Of a stretch of DNA of 64,000 bases, positions 46,224 through 57,417 are shown one piece after another; within the stretch, counting starts at the first letter, position 1; each line of letters begins with the position of its first letter. A program made the position numbers and the translations under genes. Origin of the DNA: Aspergillus flavus (Eukaryota > Ascomycota > Eurotiomycetes > Eurotiales > Aspergillaceae); assembly GCF_009017415.1 (NCBI RefSeq), contig NC_092405.1, positions 310,001 to 374,000 on the forward strand. The letters are read 5' to 3'. The notes under the pieces were generated by a model. That model made no database searches, was not told where the DNA came from, and saw only the letters and a list, made by a program, of their open reading frames with translations.

Positions 46224-46931
46224 CGACAACCCGTCTGTGTCTTGGCGCTTGCCTCAGGCAGTTTTTACCCCGCGCCTAGAGCCCGAATGGCTGCCTGATG
46301 CCTATACGGTTAGATTCTAGGGACTCAAAACCTCAAGCGATTCGTTCTGTTCCAATTCCAATATATTCTTCCTTTGGTTCCTGAACAATTCCCGATCTTG
46401 CTAGTCCTATCCATCCTGTATTCACGGGTTGTCAGAACATCCACCTCCCTTGCCATTATGCTACTATTTTCGGCTCTTGGAAGCAACCCCAGCGGGGTGT
46501 TCCCCATCGGCAACATCGTAAGATTGTAAGCCACGATTATTTTAGATCATAATGATATTAGCTGTGTATTAATCTTTGGCCACAGTGTTAGCTATCAACA
46601 CATTATTAGGCCGTGATAAATGGAACCCGTCCGGTGTTCTCCCGGATGCAAGATGCTGTTTCCAGATTGTCATTGTGTTGAGAACTGGCTTTTGCAAAGA
46701 GCCCAAAATGGATATGTGCAGGCCAGATTCACGTGTAGCGTCTAGGTCCGCAATTTCAAAAAGACTGGTTGCTGATATTCTTGAATACTTGTTGTAAGCA
46801 AACTAGAAGTTGATGTTCAACAACAAGATACGCCTAAATGAGAGATTGGAAACATATGTAGTTCTTTTGCAACTATAATGGTGAGGCAAAAGTAGGCAGA
46901 ACTCGTTATGTATGAAGAAGCCCAGAGCAAC
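46224..46931. other. Intergenic region
   Basis: Between convergent CVNH and amidohydrolase genes. The 73-residue ORF at 46576 is not supported by any family likeness. Confidence 0.45.
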
Positions 46932-49900
46932 TTACAAAATGACATTGCTAGTGTCTGGCCAGCAGTCAGCAATTTTCTCATCGTCCTGAACAGACACAAC
47001 AACTGAACCCTCTCCTCTCAACGGATCACCTTCCCACACGACAAAGTCGCCCCTGTACCTTTGTGAGTCCTCACCACTATTGGCCGTCCTCTTTGATCCA
47101 ATGCCTAAGATAGCCTCGATATTGGTCGATACGAGGGCAATAGCTTCCCTGTCACTCAGCCCTGCGAACTTACCAGCCCACCGTGCCTCCTGTGCCAGAC
47201 CATGGACTTTAGAGTCACTGCTTACGCCTAAGCCCAGTAGTACACCCGCATCGGTCAAAATCTTTGCCGGGCTCTCAGTTAATGGCGGTCCTGTGAGAAC
47301 ATCTTTCTTTTCCCAGTTAGTAGGCGCACCGCGGTTACCGGTCAGAATTACGGGTATGTTTGCTTCGGCGAGGTGCTTGGCGACCTATAGGGACGAAGCA
47401 TGGTTAGTATTTATATGCTTAATTGGAACTATGGAACCTTACCGAGACTGCGCCATGGCCGCCATAGATAACAAGCTTGACTGAAGGGAAATCACGCTTA
47501 ATCAGAACCAACTGAGAAATGTCATCCTGAACAAGAGAGTTAGAGATGCTTTATTATGTTTCAGTTTAGTGAGGGGAAGTAGCAAGTACCTCGTTATATG
47601 CTCGAACGACTACGGGGATTGAGCCATTGGCAGCCTGCACATATATGCTGGTACTTCCTTGTCCACTTTCCTGACCCGCCTGTAGTATTTGGCGCACACT
47701 CTCAACCCCAGACGCTACAGTTTGTGTGTCATCACCTGAAGTATTAATTAGCCATTCATGGTACGCCAAAGGTACTAGGAATATGGCCCTAGATCACTCA
47801 CCTTTAGCAGATTGTCCAACCGTGAGATGTAGTGCAACATCATCCTTCCAAATCCCGTTGTCCAGAATCATGGCTGTTTCACTTGTACGTATACCGACAC
47901 TAACTCCCTGGATAATGCCCCCGTTAGAGCGGGGTGCAGTGATGGCCTTTGTAACACCTCCGATCCTAGCTCTGGTGAATGCCCTGCCGTGGAGATGGAT
48001 ACCATACTTGGCAAAATGAATGCTCTTTTGTTCATCTAGAGGATCTGCACTTTTGCCACTCGATCCATCACCAGTAGACTCCTCCGATGGAATGTCTTGA
48101 ATTCCGAGATTGTTTCCGAAAGCAACGAGACCTGGCGTAATATAACCCTCGTTCAGGCTTAGTTCGGTAATGTTTTGTTCGTCTTGGTTAGTAGAGAAAC
48201 AGGTGGATCTCTTATTAAGGCATACAGCTTTGCCGTCTTCAAGAAGTAGAACAATATCGCTCGTATCTTCGAGGGAAGTCGGAGTATCGACTAGGACCTT
48301 CTTGATGCCCGAAAAGAGTATCTTCGATCGAGAGTTATGGGCTTTCGAGCAAATGTCCTCTTTCTCGTGTTCCAAAATTGAAGGTCGAGGCGCTGGTGCA
48401 TCTGGTGATTCTACAGAGCTGGAGTTGTGGATAAGCAGTTCCAGGGAGTCACTGTTGCCCAAGGCAGCGCGACCATCGATGAAGACCTCAAGGGGTGTCG
48501 CCCCGACTTGTAGTGGGTGATCATCCCAGATAACCAGATCTGCATCGTATCCAGGCCGAACATATCCAATTCTGTGGTCCTGCTGCACCGACTGAGCAGG
48601 AATGGATGTAACTGCCTGCAGAGACTTGTCTTCCGAGAGCCCAAAAGAATGAGAAACAGCGGCTTGGTACCTGGAATTATTCGAGTCAAAGTCATGATTC
48701 CCTCGTTCTACTTCGCCAATGCTTACATTAGGTACTTAGCGTAGTTGTCCTCGCCAGTGTGATCCTAGAATTTTATGTTAGCTGTGACCGCCATTTCATA
48801 TTTCCACATATTTGGGACATACCGATTTTAGGGCAACCTTGACCCCGTGGTCGTCCAGGATTTTGGGCCCTCTTAGATTTGCACCATATGCCTCGGCCTT
48901 GAACAGAGCATTTTCTGCAAATGTTGCAATAGTAATGTTTCTGGAATAGGTCAGCTTAAACATTATGATGCCCGGGCTGTCAAACTAACTCCTCGAGGTT
49001 CTTCAAAAGCTCTGGAACCTGCCATGCCTCCAGTGCGTGATGGAAAGCCTGTGGATGAACCCCAAACTCATGGAGCACAGAGAGCATGCGCTCAAAATCC
49101 TCTGGCTCATAGCAATGTACATTCACATTAAGCTCGCCTCTGATAAGCGCAACTAAAGTTTCAAGTTCGAAAGACTCCGGCCGCTTTCCGTGGTTCCTGA
49201 TGAAAGTTTTAACGTGATGTGTTTTAGCGAAGCTGGTCTCCTCGACATCGAATGCCACTCGGCACCAGGCAGACTGCCGTTCATGTAAGTCTCGTGCCTC
49301 CTCCAACTGTTTACGCAAAAGCCAGGTAAGACCAAGCCTGGTGTTCCCGTACACTCTCTTCGGGTTCTCACCACAGGCCATTTTGAGGTATCGCTGCCGA
49401 TTATTTTCGGGAAGACCGTATTCCAAGAGTAACTCCTCCACCACGGGCTCCCCGGCTGCTCCAGATAATGGCAGGTTCTTAACCATGTATGCCTCGCCAC
49501 CGACAATATTTGCGGAACCAGGTAGAACGAGTGACGAAGTAACGCCGCCAGAGGCAATGATTTTAATGGTAGGATCGTGTGGCTTGAAACCATCTATGGC
49601 GCGCACGAAGGGAGTGATGGGACCCAGCAGCGGCCGCTCATTGACATCATTGGTAGCTGGAAGCTGGGGAAATGGAAGCAATAAATGGTGGGAATGCATA
49701 TCCACCAGCCCAGGGGTGATGAATCTCCCGTGTACGTTGATAATATGAGTACCCTCTGGAATAGGATGGTCCAAGTGAGTGGGAGACACAGATCGGATCA
49801 CCCCAGACGAAAAATGAATATCAAATGTCCCATTGCGAGTCAACTCTCCGTCAAAGAGAGTGGCATCCTGGATAACAATGTCTCCTTTATGACCGGAGAC

Positions 49901-50197
49901 TGGATTCCACCGGTGATTCACCCTGCTTTCCGAGGCGGCTTTATTATTACTTTGGCTCCGACTCCGAGCTTCATAACATTTGTTTATACCTTCATTAAAC
50001 AGATCTGACTCGGTTGAGTACCGCGGATAAGGAACGATATTGACGCTTGATTGCCGTTGAATCAGGATCACAAGCGCTGCGATAAGGAGAAGGGGCCAAA
50101 GGAGTCGCCGCCATCGTCGCAAGCGGTGGAGTCTTGACCGCTGTACATATTCCTGGTGGTTTAACTCTATGGCAAGAAGAGCACCCTTGGTAGTCAT
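46932..50197 (-). CDS. Membrane-anchored amidohydrolase, double-domain
   Basis: Seven exons join in phase: 50197-48990, 48940-48823, 48764-48727, 48670-47802, 47735-47590, 47526-47443 and 47384-46932. They give 971 aa. A basic stretch (RLHRLRRWRR) and one membrane helix (LLWPLLLIAALVILI, residues about 33-47) anchor the N-terminus. The first amidohydrolase domain shows ITPGLVDMHSHHLLL with metal-binding histidines, ASGGVTSSLVLPGSANIVGG, a metal-ligand stretch NVHCYEPEDFE, FHHALEAW, and the late Asp in LKSDHTGEDNYAKY. After GYVRPGYDADLVIWDDHPLQ a second, degenerate copy begins: ITPGLVAFGNNLGIQDI, lacking the H-x-H, and ending RGDFVVWEGDPLRGEGSVVV. The substrate is unknown; imidazolonepropionase-like or peptide-derivative hydrolases are the nearest resemblance. 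Confidence 0.82.
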
Positions 50198-51046
50198 TGT
50201 CTTGGTTTGTGTTGTGGAAAATCTAGTGATATGGGTAAAGGCGATCGTGCTTCAGGCCCAGCTCGCTCCTATGATACTTAGCTGCCACATGTAACCCTCT
50301 CGTATGATAGAGCAAACGAACAGTCTCTAATGGCACTCTACGTTTCCCCTGACAAAAGGAAAAAGGGTTTACAGGGTACTTAAGCAAGGATTTCTCCCCG
50401 GCCGCTTATCTTTGCGTGACTGTGGGTCGGAAGTGCGTCAGTCGGCGGATTTCCGGTCGACCTGCATGAGGCCGGCGGGCCACTTCATGGTTTCAAAACA
50501 CAAGAAATAGATAAATACTCTAAAGAGTGAGTATGTCCAATCCTAGAGCGATGTCAGTGTTCCTGAAAATACTTGAAAGACATTTAAGAGGTAAGACCGT
50601 ACTGCATTGTATTTTGTGCTTAACTAGCGTGGTCAGGATGCAATCGATGGGATATCAACGTGCTATATGGTATTCGTTGTAGAAGTGTCTTGTACTGTTA
50701 TGTATTGTCATATCATACAATCGGGAACTGGCGGTGGTTTTCTCCAGCTTCACCTTCGAAATCCGTCTCGGGATATGCATGAATTCATAGGTAGTACACA
50801 ATAGACAAAACATATTATATATAGCTTGTCTATGAGACTAAGAGGAGCTATATGTTCACCATAGGTATAAATCACCAGCATTTCGTTCCCAATGAGTAGT
50901 TGCAGTGGTCATTACGGGTGGCTGTTGGTTCCTTGTGCGTAAATCCGTTCCCTTATACACCAATCACATCTTCATGTGAATCAACTTTTTGTACCCAAAA
51001 AAGGCATGATCACAAACAGTTCAGTTACCTTCCGGTTCTGAAGATC
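50198..51046. other. Intergenic, amidohydrolase promoter
   Basis: Contains CCGGCGG (50472-50478), a CCG-N-CGG box of zinc-cluster type, 275 nt upstream of the amidohydrolase ATG. Right part is AT-rich. No gene is seen. Confidence 0.45.
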
Positions 51047-53478
51047 TCAGTGTAGTATATCACCAAGTTCAGCAAACGACTGATAACCGAGATTATCCGA
51101 CCAGAGCCACAGTTGGCTGGCATCAGCAAGGCCGGACTCAACTAATGAGGAAATGTTCCCATCCCAGGAGAATCCAGCAGTGGAGTCCAAAGCTGGCATG
51201 ATATGGTCCAGCGCTCCTGCATCTTGCCATGCGGAAGCAGAAGTGTCGGAAGTGGGAACTGCCATTTGGTTCGGTGGCTGTTGTGTATGATTGGCAAACA
51301 CTGCGTAGCCTTGTCAATATTGTCCCATAATCTCATACACATCACATCAGGAGCCTTACCTTCCTGAAGAGGCGTAAGGGATGCTTGGGTAGTCGTATTC
51401 GCACCACCAGAGTTTTCGTTCATATTAGTCTGGCTTTGACTGATACCGGTATATTCATTATCGGCGACGCGCTTTGCGCGACCTTTCGGTTGTGATATAG
51501 ACGCCGGAATCGGGCCACCAAGAATTGTTCGTTGTTCGGCCTGCATGACGACATTGACCAAATCTTCGAGGATCCTGACGCTTTGGAGCGATAGAACATG
51601 CTGATTCGAGACGCTTTCCTTTTGTAGCCGGATGATTTGCATGATGCCTGCTTTTGCCTTCTGGCTCGTAATGGACAGTGGTTCCATGAGGGAGAGTGCG
51701 CAGAGGACGACACCAGATGTAAACAGGCATATCCCAATATGCATCACAGCGTGTGTCCTACGAGAGGCCTGCAGAAGATGAGAATATCGGTACAGTTCCG
51801 AGGTTCGTAGTGCAGACTCCAGCAGCTGTTGACGAGAGAAGGCGGTGCTTTCGGTTTCGACTACCCTTCCGGCTAAGCCAACTTCATGGCCAATGTCTCC
51901 AAATGCAACACTCCGATGAAGGATGATGCGAAGATTATCGTAGGTAAGCTGAAGAGCAAGCGCTGCCAGCTGTATTAAAGGTGCATCTCCCGAGCTACCG
52001 GATTCCCCGTATTTTTCCAGGCGCAGGCTATCGGGCAACTCTCTCTCCCATGCGACTAGCTGACCATGAATAGCTCTGACTGTTTCGAGCCGATTGGACT
52101 GAAGTCGTCTCCCTAGGAAGGGTCCCATGATGCGATAGAGTCTAAATTTCCATTGATGATATGTTAGGAGAGGGCCCTGCCGAGGACTTATTTCCCCCAC
52201 GTCCCTTACCATACCAATTTTACAGTCAGAATCGTCTATACTACATGGCCGCCCAAAGGCCACAGCTGCATACCTGGAAATGATACGATGAAGTCAGAAA
52301 GAAAGCACGACAGATGAGAACTGCTACAGGTAACGTACTTGTCAAACACTTCCAAGGCCCACCACGACCGTCTTCTCGACTCCCGCGCGACTTCAGAAAG
52401 ATTATGCCACATTGCTTCACGATGCAATCCAATGACCTGTGCAATTTTAATGCCACTGCCTAAGACACCCATACCAACCGTCGGACGACCGTTGAATAGG
52501 TGGAAGCTTCCCAGGAGAACGCAAACCTGCACAGCTTCTACATTCGGACATCCAATGATTTGCAAGAATCTGTATTCTATCTGGGTGAGAAGCGTCTCGG
52601 ACAGAACTGATAGGTTCCGATGATGCTCATCGAGAGGCTCACGAAGTGACGAATAGTGAGCGCCGAGAGCGAGAACCAGCATCAGAAGCCAGAGAAAGTT
52701 ATTATCGGGTCCAGCAACATACGCTGAAGTAATGAGACTCGCGTATCGCTGTCGAAAGCTCCCTTCGTGGAATACCTGACCGAATGACATCAGACCAGTG
52801 GGACACGTGGTAAAGAGGACAGCTAACAATATCGCAAGAACGGAACATACCATCATAAACCAATCCACGGAGTCGAAAAACTGGGTAACGAGTTCATCCA
52901 GGATTTGCAGTGGAGGTAGCTGGATACCAATTCCATCTCTCCATGGTATCGGACTGGAGAGGAGCGGGCTGTATGTCTTCTTGCCGCCGGGCAAGGCGGA
53001 GGTATCGTACCCCAGTGTTTGATGTTGTTCATCGCGCAGAAACATCTATAGTCGTCATAATGTAACGTTAGTCATCTAGTTACGGGATTATAGCAAGTCC
53101 TTCGAGGCGGTCTCTTACCCGGGTACTCAGGTCGACAATATTCAGCTCCGGGAGAACTGCAGTTTGTCGATCGTTCGGACGAACGGGAGCATTTTGTCGT
53201 TCACCGGGAGCTCTCCTTTGCTCTACTGGTGCAGCGATTGGACTCGTCGGAGATGCTCGAGCCACAAGCTCCCCGCGCGGGACACATGTTGCGCCGGCTC
53301 GGAGACATAACTGGCACGGACGCTGTTGATCACACTGCCAGTAGTATAACCATATTCAGCCTCGATCTACGGAAAATGAGTACTAATCGATCGAGGGAAC
53401 GCCACATACCCCTAGTTTTCGTTTTCGACATCTCTCACAGGCGGATGAAACTTTCTGGCGCTTTCTGGCCGGGTCCAT
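51047..53478 (-). CDS. Zn2Cys6 transcription factor with fungal-specific domain
   Basis: Gal4-type zinc-cluster activator, 694 aa. Exons are 53478-53410, 53334-53119, 53045-52851, 52775-52339, 52273-51360 and 51300-51047; every phase agrees. The cluster spans intron 1: SACERCRKRKLG, then CDQQRPCQLCLRAGATC, that is C-x2-C-x6-C-x6-C-x2-C-x6-C. The fungal_trans region follows: FFDSVDWFMMVFHEGSFRQR (across intron 3), MGVLGSGIKIAQVIGLHREA, RRRSWWALEVFDKYAAVAFG (across intron 4) and RPCSIDDSDC. The C-terminus is acidic and Trp/Leu-rich, like an activation domain. The gene is divergent from the Hsp31-type gene over 306 bp that hold two CCG-N-CGG boxes, suggesting joint control. One more intron around 52200-52140 is conceivable. 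Confidence 0.85.
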
Positions 53479-53536
53479 CGTTCTGAACGCAGGTCGAGTC
53501 CGCGTCAAGGGAGGAGATCATTGGGTGTTGGTTCAT

Positions 53537-53546
53537 CTCCGACGGA
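53537..53546. promoter_or_regulatory. CCG-N-CGG box 1 in divergent promoter
   Basis: CTCCGACGGA contains CCGACGG, an inverted CGG pair one base apart, as bound by dimeric Zn2Cys6 factors. ATAAGC follows 5 nt later. The same arrangement recurs 43 bp away. Confidence 0.5.
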
Positions 53547-53579
53547 GTTGGATAAGCTTAAGTGGAGATCAGGGGTGCC

Positions 53580-53589
53580 CTCCGACGGA
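53580..53589. promoter_or_regulatory. CCG-N-CGG box 2 in divergent promoter
   Basis: Second exact CTCCGACGGA, again followed after 5 nt by ATAAGC. Lies 195 nt upstream of the Hsp31-type ATG and 102 nt upstream of the regulator ATG. Confidence 0.5.
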
Positions 53590-53784
53590 CTTACATAAGC
53601 GCTCCAGAGCAATCGGGATGACATCACCATTTGCCGAAAGCTTATACTTACTTTCTTCAATCATACTTAAACTCTTGCATTTTCCGGCTTAATTGGCAGT
53701 GTATATTCAGCATTCCCTGTGATAAAATCGTGTTTACAAGTATTTCGCACATCCCATAACATTATAACTTCTATACCCTCCAAA

Positions 53785-54719
53785 ATGGCACCCCCACGCA
53801 AGGCCTTGATTGCTATCACTTCCGCTCATGCGCCGCTCTACCCAGACGGCAAGGAGACAGGTAGGATCTGAGTCGGCCTAGTTCTAGAAAGACACTCATA
53901 AGGATACTTAGGTCTATTCATCACTGAGGCCCTTCATCCATTCAATGTCTTCAAAAAAGCAGGCTTCGAGGTCGACCTCGTCTCCGAGACTGGTACTTAC
54001 CAACCGGATTGGTTGTCCCAGCAGAAAGACTGGCTTCCAGACGAGGATCGTGCCGTCTGGGAAGATCACTCGAGTGAATTTCGTTCCAAGCTTGATAAAT
54101 TGCTGAAGCCAAGCGACATCAAAGCGGATAACGTGCGTGCAAACTTTCGAAAACGAGAACCCTATGTCTGACACTAACCGATAATAGTACGGCCTTTTCT
54201 TCGCTTCCGCTGGCCATGCGTCGCTGATTGATTACCCTGATGCCAAGGGTCTGCAGTCAATTGCTGCTAAGGTGTATACTGACGGTGGCATTGTATCTGC
54301 TGTGTATGGAGTTCCTTCTATTACCCCCTCAAATGACGGTGACACTATACTAATTACATCCCACAGTTGCCATGGAGGAGCCATCTTCCCCGGCATTATT
54401 GACCCCTCCACCGGAAAGTCTGTCATTTCCGGTCGCAAGGTAACTGGCTTCACCACCCGTGGTGAAGAGGAAGAAGGTGTCCTGGACACCATTAAGAGCT
54501 GGAAAAGACCTACCATTGAGGCTTCTGCAGCTGACTCTGGAGCAACCTGTAAGTCCCCTTCACTAAAATATAGTACATGTCTGATCTTTTCAAGATGTCT
54601 CTCCCGCTGGACCTTGGGATGCTTTCACCATCACGGACGGACCTATTGTCACCGGTGCGAACCCTGCCAGTGCTCATGTTACTGCTGAGGCTGCGGTCAA
54701 GGCTTTTGATGCGCTTTAA
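53785..54719 (+). CDS. DJ-1/PfpI family protein, Hsp31-like glyoxalase III
   Basis: Glutathione-independent methylglyoxalase or chaperone of the Hsp31 group, 239 aa, cytosolic. Exons are 53785-53860, 53912-54132, 54188-54303, 54367-54548 and 54595-54719, in phase. The fold marks in order: KALIAITSAHAPLYPDGKET, FKKAGFEVDLVSETG, the conserved Glu in the GLFITEALHPF region, then YGLFFASAGHASLIDYPD and, across intron 3, SAVCHGGAIFPGI with the nucleophile Cys followed by His. The end reads TDGPIVTGANPASAHVTAEA, a family constant. All catalytic residues are present. Divergent from the Zn2Cys6 regulator and convergent with the aldehyde dehydrogenase, which fits a carbonyl-stress role. Confidence 0.88.
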
Positions 54720-54906
54720 TTGCTTTCCTATAAATGACGTTGAACATGAGAAACCTAATCGTTTCGACATGAATAATGCCACTGCACTTTCTTACTATGT
54801 TGTGATTCATGCACCAGAATGTTAATCGTATAATAAGAGCTACTTTTTGAATGAAGGACAGTTTATATGCAAGCTTCTAGTCTAGTCAGCTAACACGACG
54901 ATTCTC

Positions 54907-56403
54907 CTATCCATATCGTGCATTGGTAGCCTCATCATCAAACCACACAGGGGCAACCCCATAGTTAATAAGCGTGCTTTTGACCTTGGTATAACTCTCA
55001 TACGCCTCCAGGCCATTTTCTTTCCCAATTCCACTCTCCTTGAACCCACCCCACGGCGACGACGGATCATTCAGATGATGACCATTAATCCACACAATGC
55101 CCGCATCAATCTTCTCCGCAACGCGATGCGCCTGATTAAAGTCATTTGTCCAAACCGAGGCCCCAAGCGCAAATGGCGTACTATTCGCAATAGAAACAAT
55201 CTCCTCCTCAGATTCACACTCAATCAGCGCAATAACCGGTCCAAACACCTCATTACACGCGAGATGCGAATCCGCTCTAACTTCAATAATCGTAGGTTCA
55301 AAGAAGAACCCCTTCCCATCTGGTCCCGTCGTCGAACGCCCACCACAAAGCACATTCCCACCCTCCTGCACCGCACGATCCACAAAAGCAGCACATCTCT
55401 CCACCGCCGCCTTCGAGATAACCGTCCCAATCTGCGTCCGTCCATCCATCGGATCTCCTACCCTCAACCCCCTAACCCTCTTCTCCAATAACTCTCGAAA
55501 CGCCCCATAAATGTCTCGATGAACCAACAATCGACTCCCAGTCACACACGTCTGTCCACTAGCAATAAACCCCGCGAACAACGCTGCCTGAACCGCCCTC
55601 TCAACCTCCAAACTCGGAAACAGACAAACAGGCGCCTTACCACCCAACTCCGCCGTAACGGGGACCATATTCCGTGCTGCAACGGGCGCAACGGCCCGAT
55701 ATGTCCCCAATCCCCCTGTAAGATCGATCTTAGCTAACAGCGGCGACTCGCAGAGGAACTTTCCCGTCTCGAACCCATGTCCCGACATAATTTGCAGGAC
55801 GCCGTCAGGTAACCCTGCCTCTTGAAAGAGGGGACCCAGTTTCAAGACGGATAAGGGTGCAAGCTCGCTCGGTTTTACAATCACAACGTTTCCGGCTGCC
55901 AGGGCTGCGGCGATTTTCTTCGTCGCGATTAGCAATGGATGATTGTACGGCGTGATCTGCGCGACGACACCGAGTGGGAGACGGGTGAGGGTGTTCACGA
56001 CGGGGCCCTTGAAGGGTGTTACTCGGCCTTCGTGAACGCGGGCCAGCGAGGCGAAGTATTCGAGCCATTCAGGGACGCGAGATAATTGGGTTTGCATCTC
56101 GCGGATGGGACGGCCGGTTTGGCGGGTTTCGAGCTCGATGAATTCGGGTAGACGCGTGCGAAGAAGTCGGGCGGCGGTGGAGAGGACTGTGAAGCGGTCT
56201 GAGGGCTCGGTTTTGGACCATGGTCCTTTGTGGAAGGTTTGGACTGAGTCTGCGACGATGGTGGTGACTGTTTCTTGGGGTGTGGAGTCGATTGTCGCGA
56301 TGGGTGTTTCGGTCGCGGGGTTGAGGACTGTGATTACTTGGGTGGTTGCCGTTGTGTAGGCGCCGTTGATCCAGTTTGATACATGAGGGATGGGGGCTGA
56401 CAT
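54907..56403 (-). CDS. Aldehyde dehydrogenase
   Basis: NAD(P)-dependent oxidation of an aldehyde to its acid. One uninterrupted frame of 498 aa, the standard length. Motifs: ITPYNHPLLIATKKIAAALA (cofactor and substrate region), VIVKPSELAPL with the NAD-binding Lys and Glu, DLTGGLGTYRAV, VTAELGGKAPVCL with the general-base Glu, the nucleophile Cys in ASGQTCVTGSRLL, NEVFGPVIALIE, and WGGFKESGIGKENG near the end. All catalytic residues are intact. It is intronless and GC-richer than its neighbours, unlike the multi-exon genes around it, so its gene structure may reflect late acquisition or retroposition. Could act on aromatic or betaine-type aldehydes. Substrate unknown. Confidence 0.92.
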   Translation of the reverse strand: MSAPIPHVSNWINGAYTTATTQVITVLNPATETPIATIDSTPQETVTTIVADSVQTFHKGPWSKTEPSDRFTVLSTAARLLRTRLPEFIELETRQTGRPIREMQTQLSRVPEWLEYFASLARVHEGRVTPFKGPVVNTLTRLPLGVVAQITPYNHPLLIATKKIAAALAAGNVVIVKPSELAPLSVLKLGPLFQEAGLPDGVLQIMSGHGFETGKFLCESPLLAKIDLTGGLGTYRAVAPVAARNMVPVTAELGGKAPVCLFPSLEVERAVQAALFAGFIASGQTCVTGSRLLVHRDIYGAFRELLEKRVRGLRVGDPMDGRTQIGTVISKAAVERCAAFVDRAVQEGGNVLCGGRSTTGPDGKGFFFEPTIIEVRADSHLACNEVFGPVIALIECESEEEIVSIANSTPFALGASVWTNDFNQAHRVAEKIDAGIVWINGHHLNDPSSPWGGFKESGIGKENGLEAYESYTKVKSTLINYGVAPVWFDDEATNARYG

Positions 56404-57399
56404 GGTGGATTATGTTCTATAGAGGTCTGAAAGTAAGATATCTCTGTAGGAATGACAATGAGGGCGTGACGGTGTATTTGTAGTCAGGTAGTAAGAGGGG
56501 GAGATTGTTGACTGATAAGTTCTAACCCCGCATTGACAATGTGACGCTGTCCTTATCTGCCAGGAACTAACTTTTATATTTTACCTCGACACATTCGACT
56601 CGCATGAAGAATTCGGGATCGTCTAACAGTGGTACATGGGTTACAGCTTTTGCATTACCCGTCATCGCAATTGAGGATTATGGAACCCTTCCTACCGCAG
56701 ACATGCGACCAGCAGTCACAGGAACAGGTCGATGGACTATTCCTTATCAATGGCAGGTGGAGTCCATCGGTTAAATCCAACCCCACTGTGGGTCTTGTAA
56801 CGTGTGAGGACCTGCGATAACTATAGCGCAAGATGTTTTGCAAATAATTAACCCTTCAGTGATTAAGCAATAGTTTGCAATTTGTTCAAGGAACCCTAGC
56901 AATTGTTTTAGTCAACCCTTGCTCAGCCTGCCGACTATTTGCTAAAATGGACTAGAATAAGAAGAACTCAAAAATAATGCGTCTCCTGTGCGAGGTTGTG
57001 CCATTAATGAAACGCATTAATCAGCCTATTTCTTCTGAGGCTTTTCAAAGAGACTAAGGTGCATGGTCAAAGATGACAGTAGGTTGTACTGTGGCTTGTT
57101 TGTCTTATGTGACATTGTTGGAGAGGCTGCCTCCAGATTATTCTCCAGGAGACCATTTTCAGAGAATGTGACCCTGTGTGGTGAATGCAATCAATAAGTA
57201 GTGAATGTAGTAAAACTTAGGATTCTGCAGAGTTTCAGCAGACATATCCCCCTTGGTAGCTGGAAAACAAGGATCTCTTCCCCATTCATGCAAACAACAG
57301 ATATATTGCGCCTGTGAAGAGGGGTTAAATGTACCTCCACTATACGAATATGCTCAATTCCTAAGGTTCATTGGTTCGATTCCGTAATACCCGGAGCCA
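56404..57399. other. Intergenic, aldehyde dehydrogenase promoter
   Basis: About 1 kb. Upstream sequence of the dehydrogenase; no gene or RNA is supported. A sequence resembling a tRNA B box near 57370-57390 lacks any partner stem. Confidence 0.45.
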
Positions 57400-57417
57400 G
57401 AGACAGCTGTTTGCAAA

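Noticed and set aside
45885..46229. Minus-strand ORF with an alanine/threonine-rich stretch
   Set aside because: It is the antisense of the CVNH gene and its Gly-Ser repeat.
54232..54688. Frames on both strands inside the Hsp31-type gene
   Set aside because: They read through introns 3 and 4; only the spliced model restores the family motifs.
57340..57400. B-box-like GGTTCGATTCC
   Set aside because: The flanking bases cannot form a T-stem and no A box is found at the right distance, so not a tRNA.
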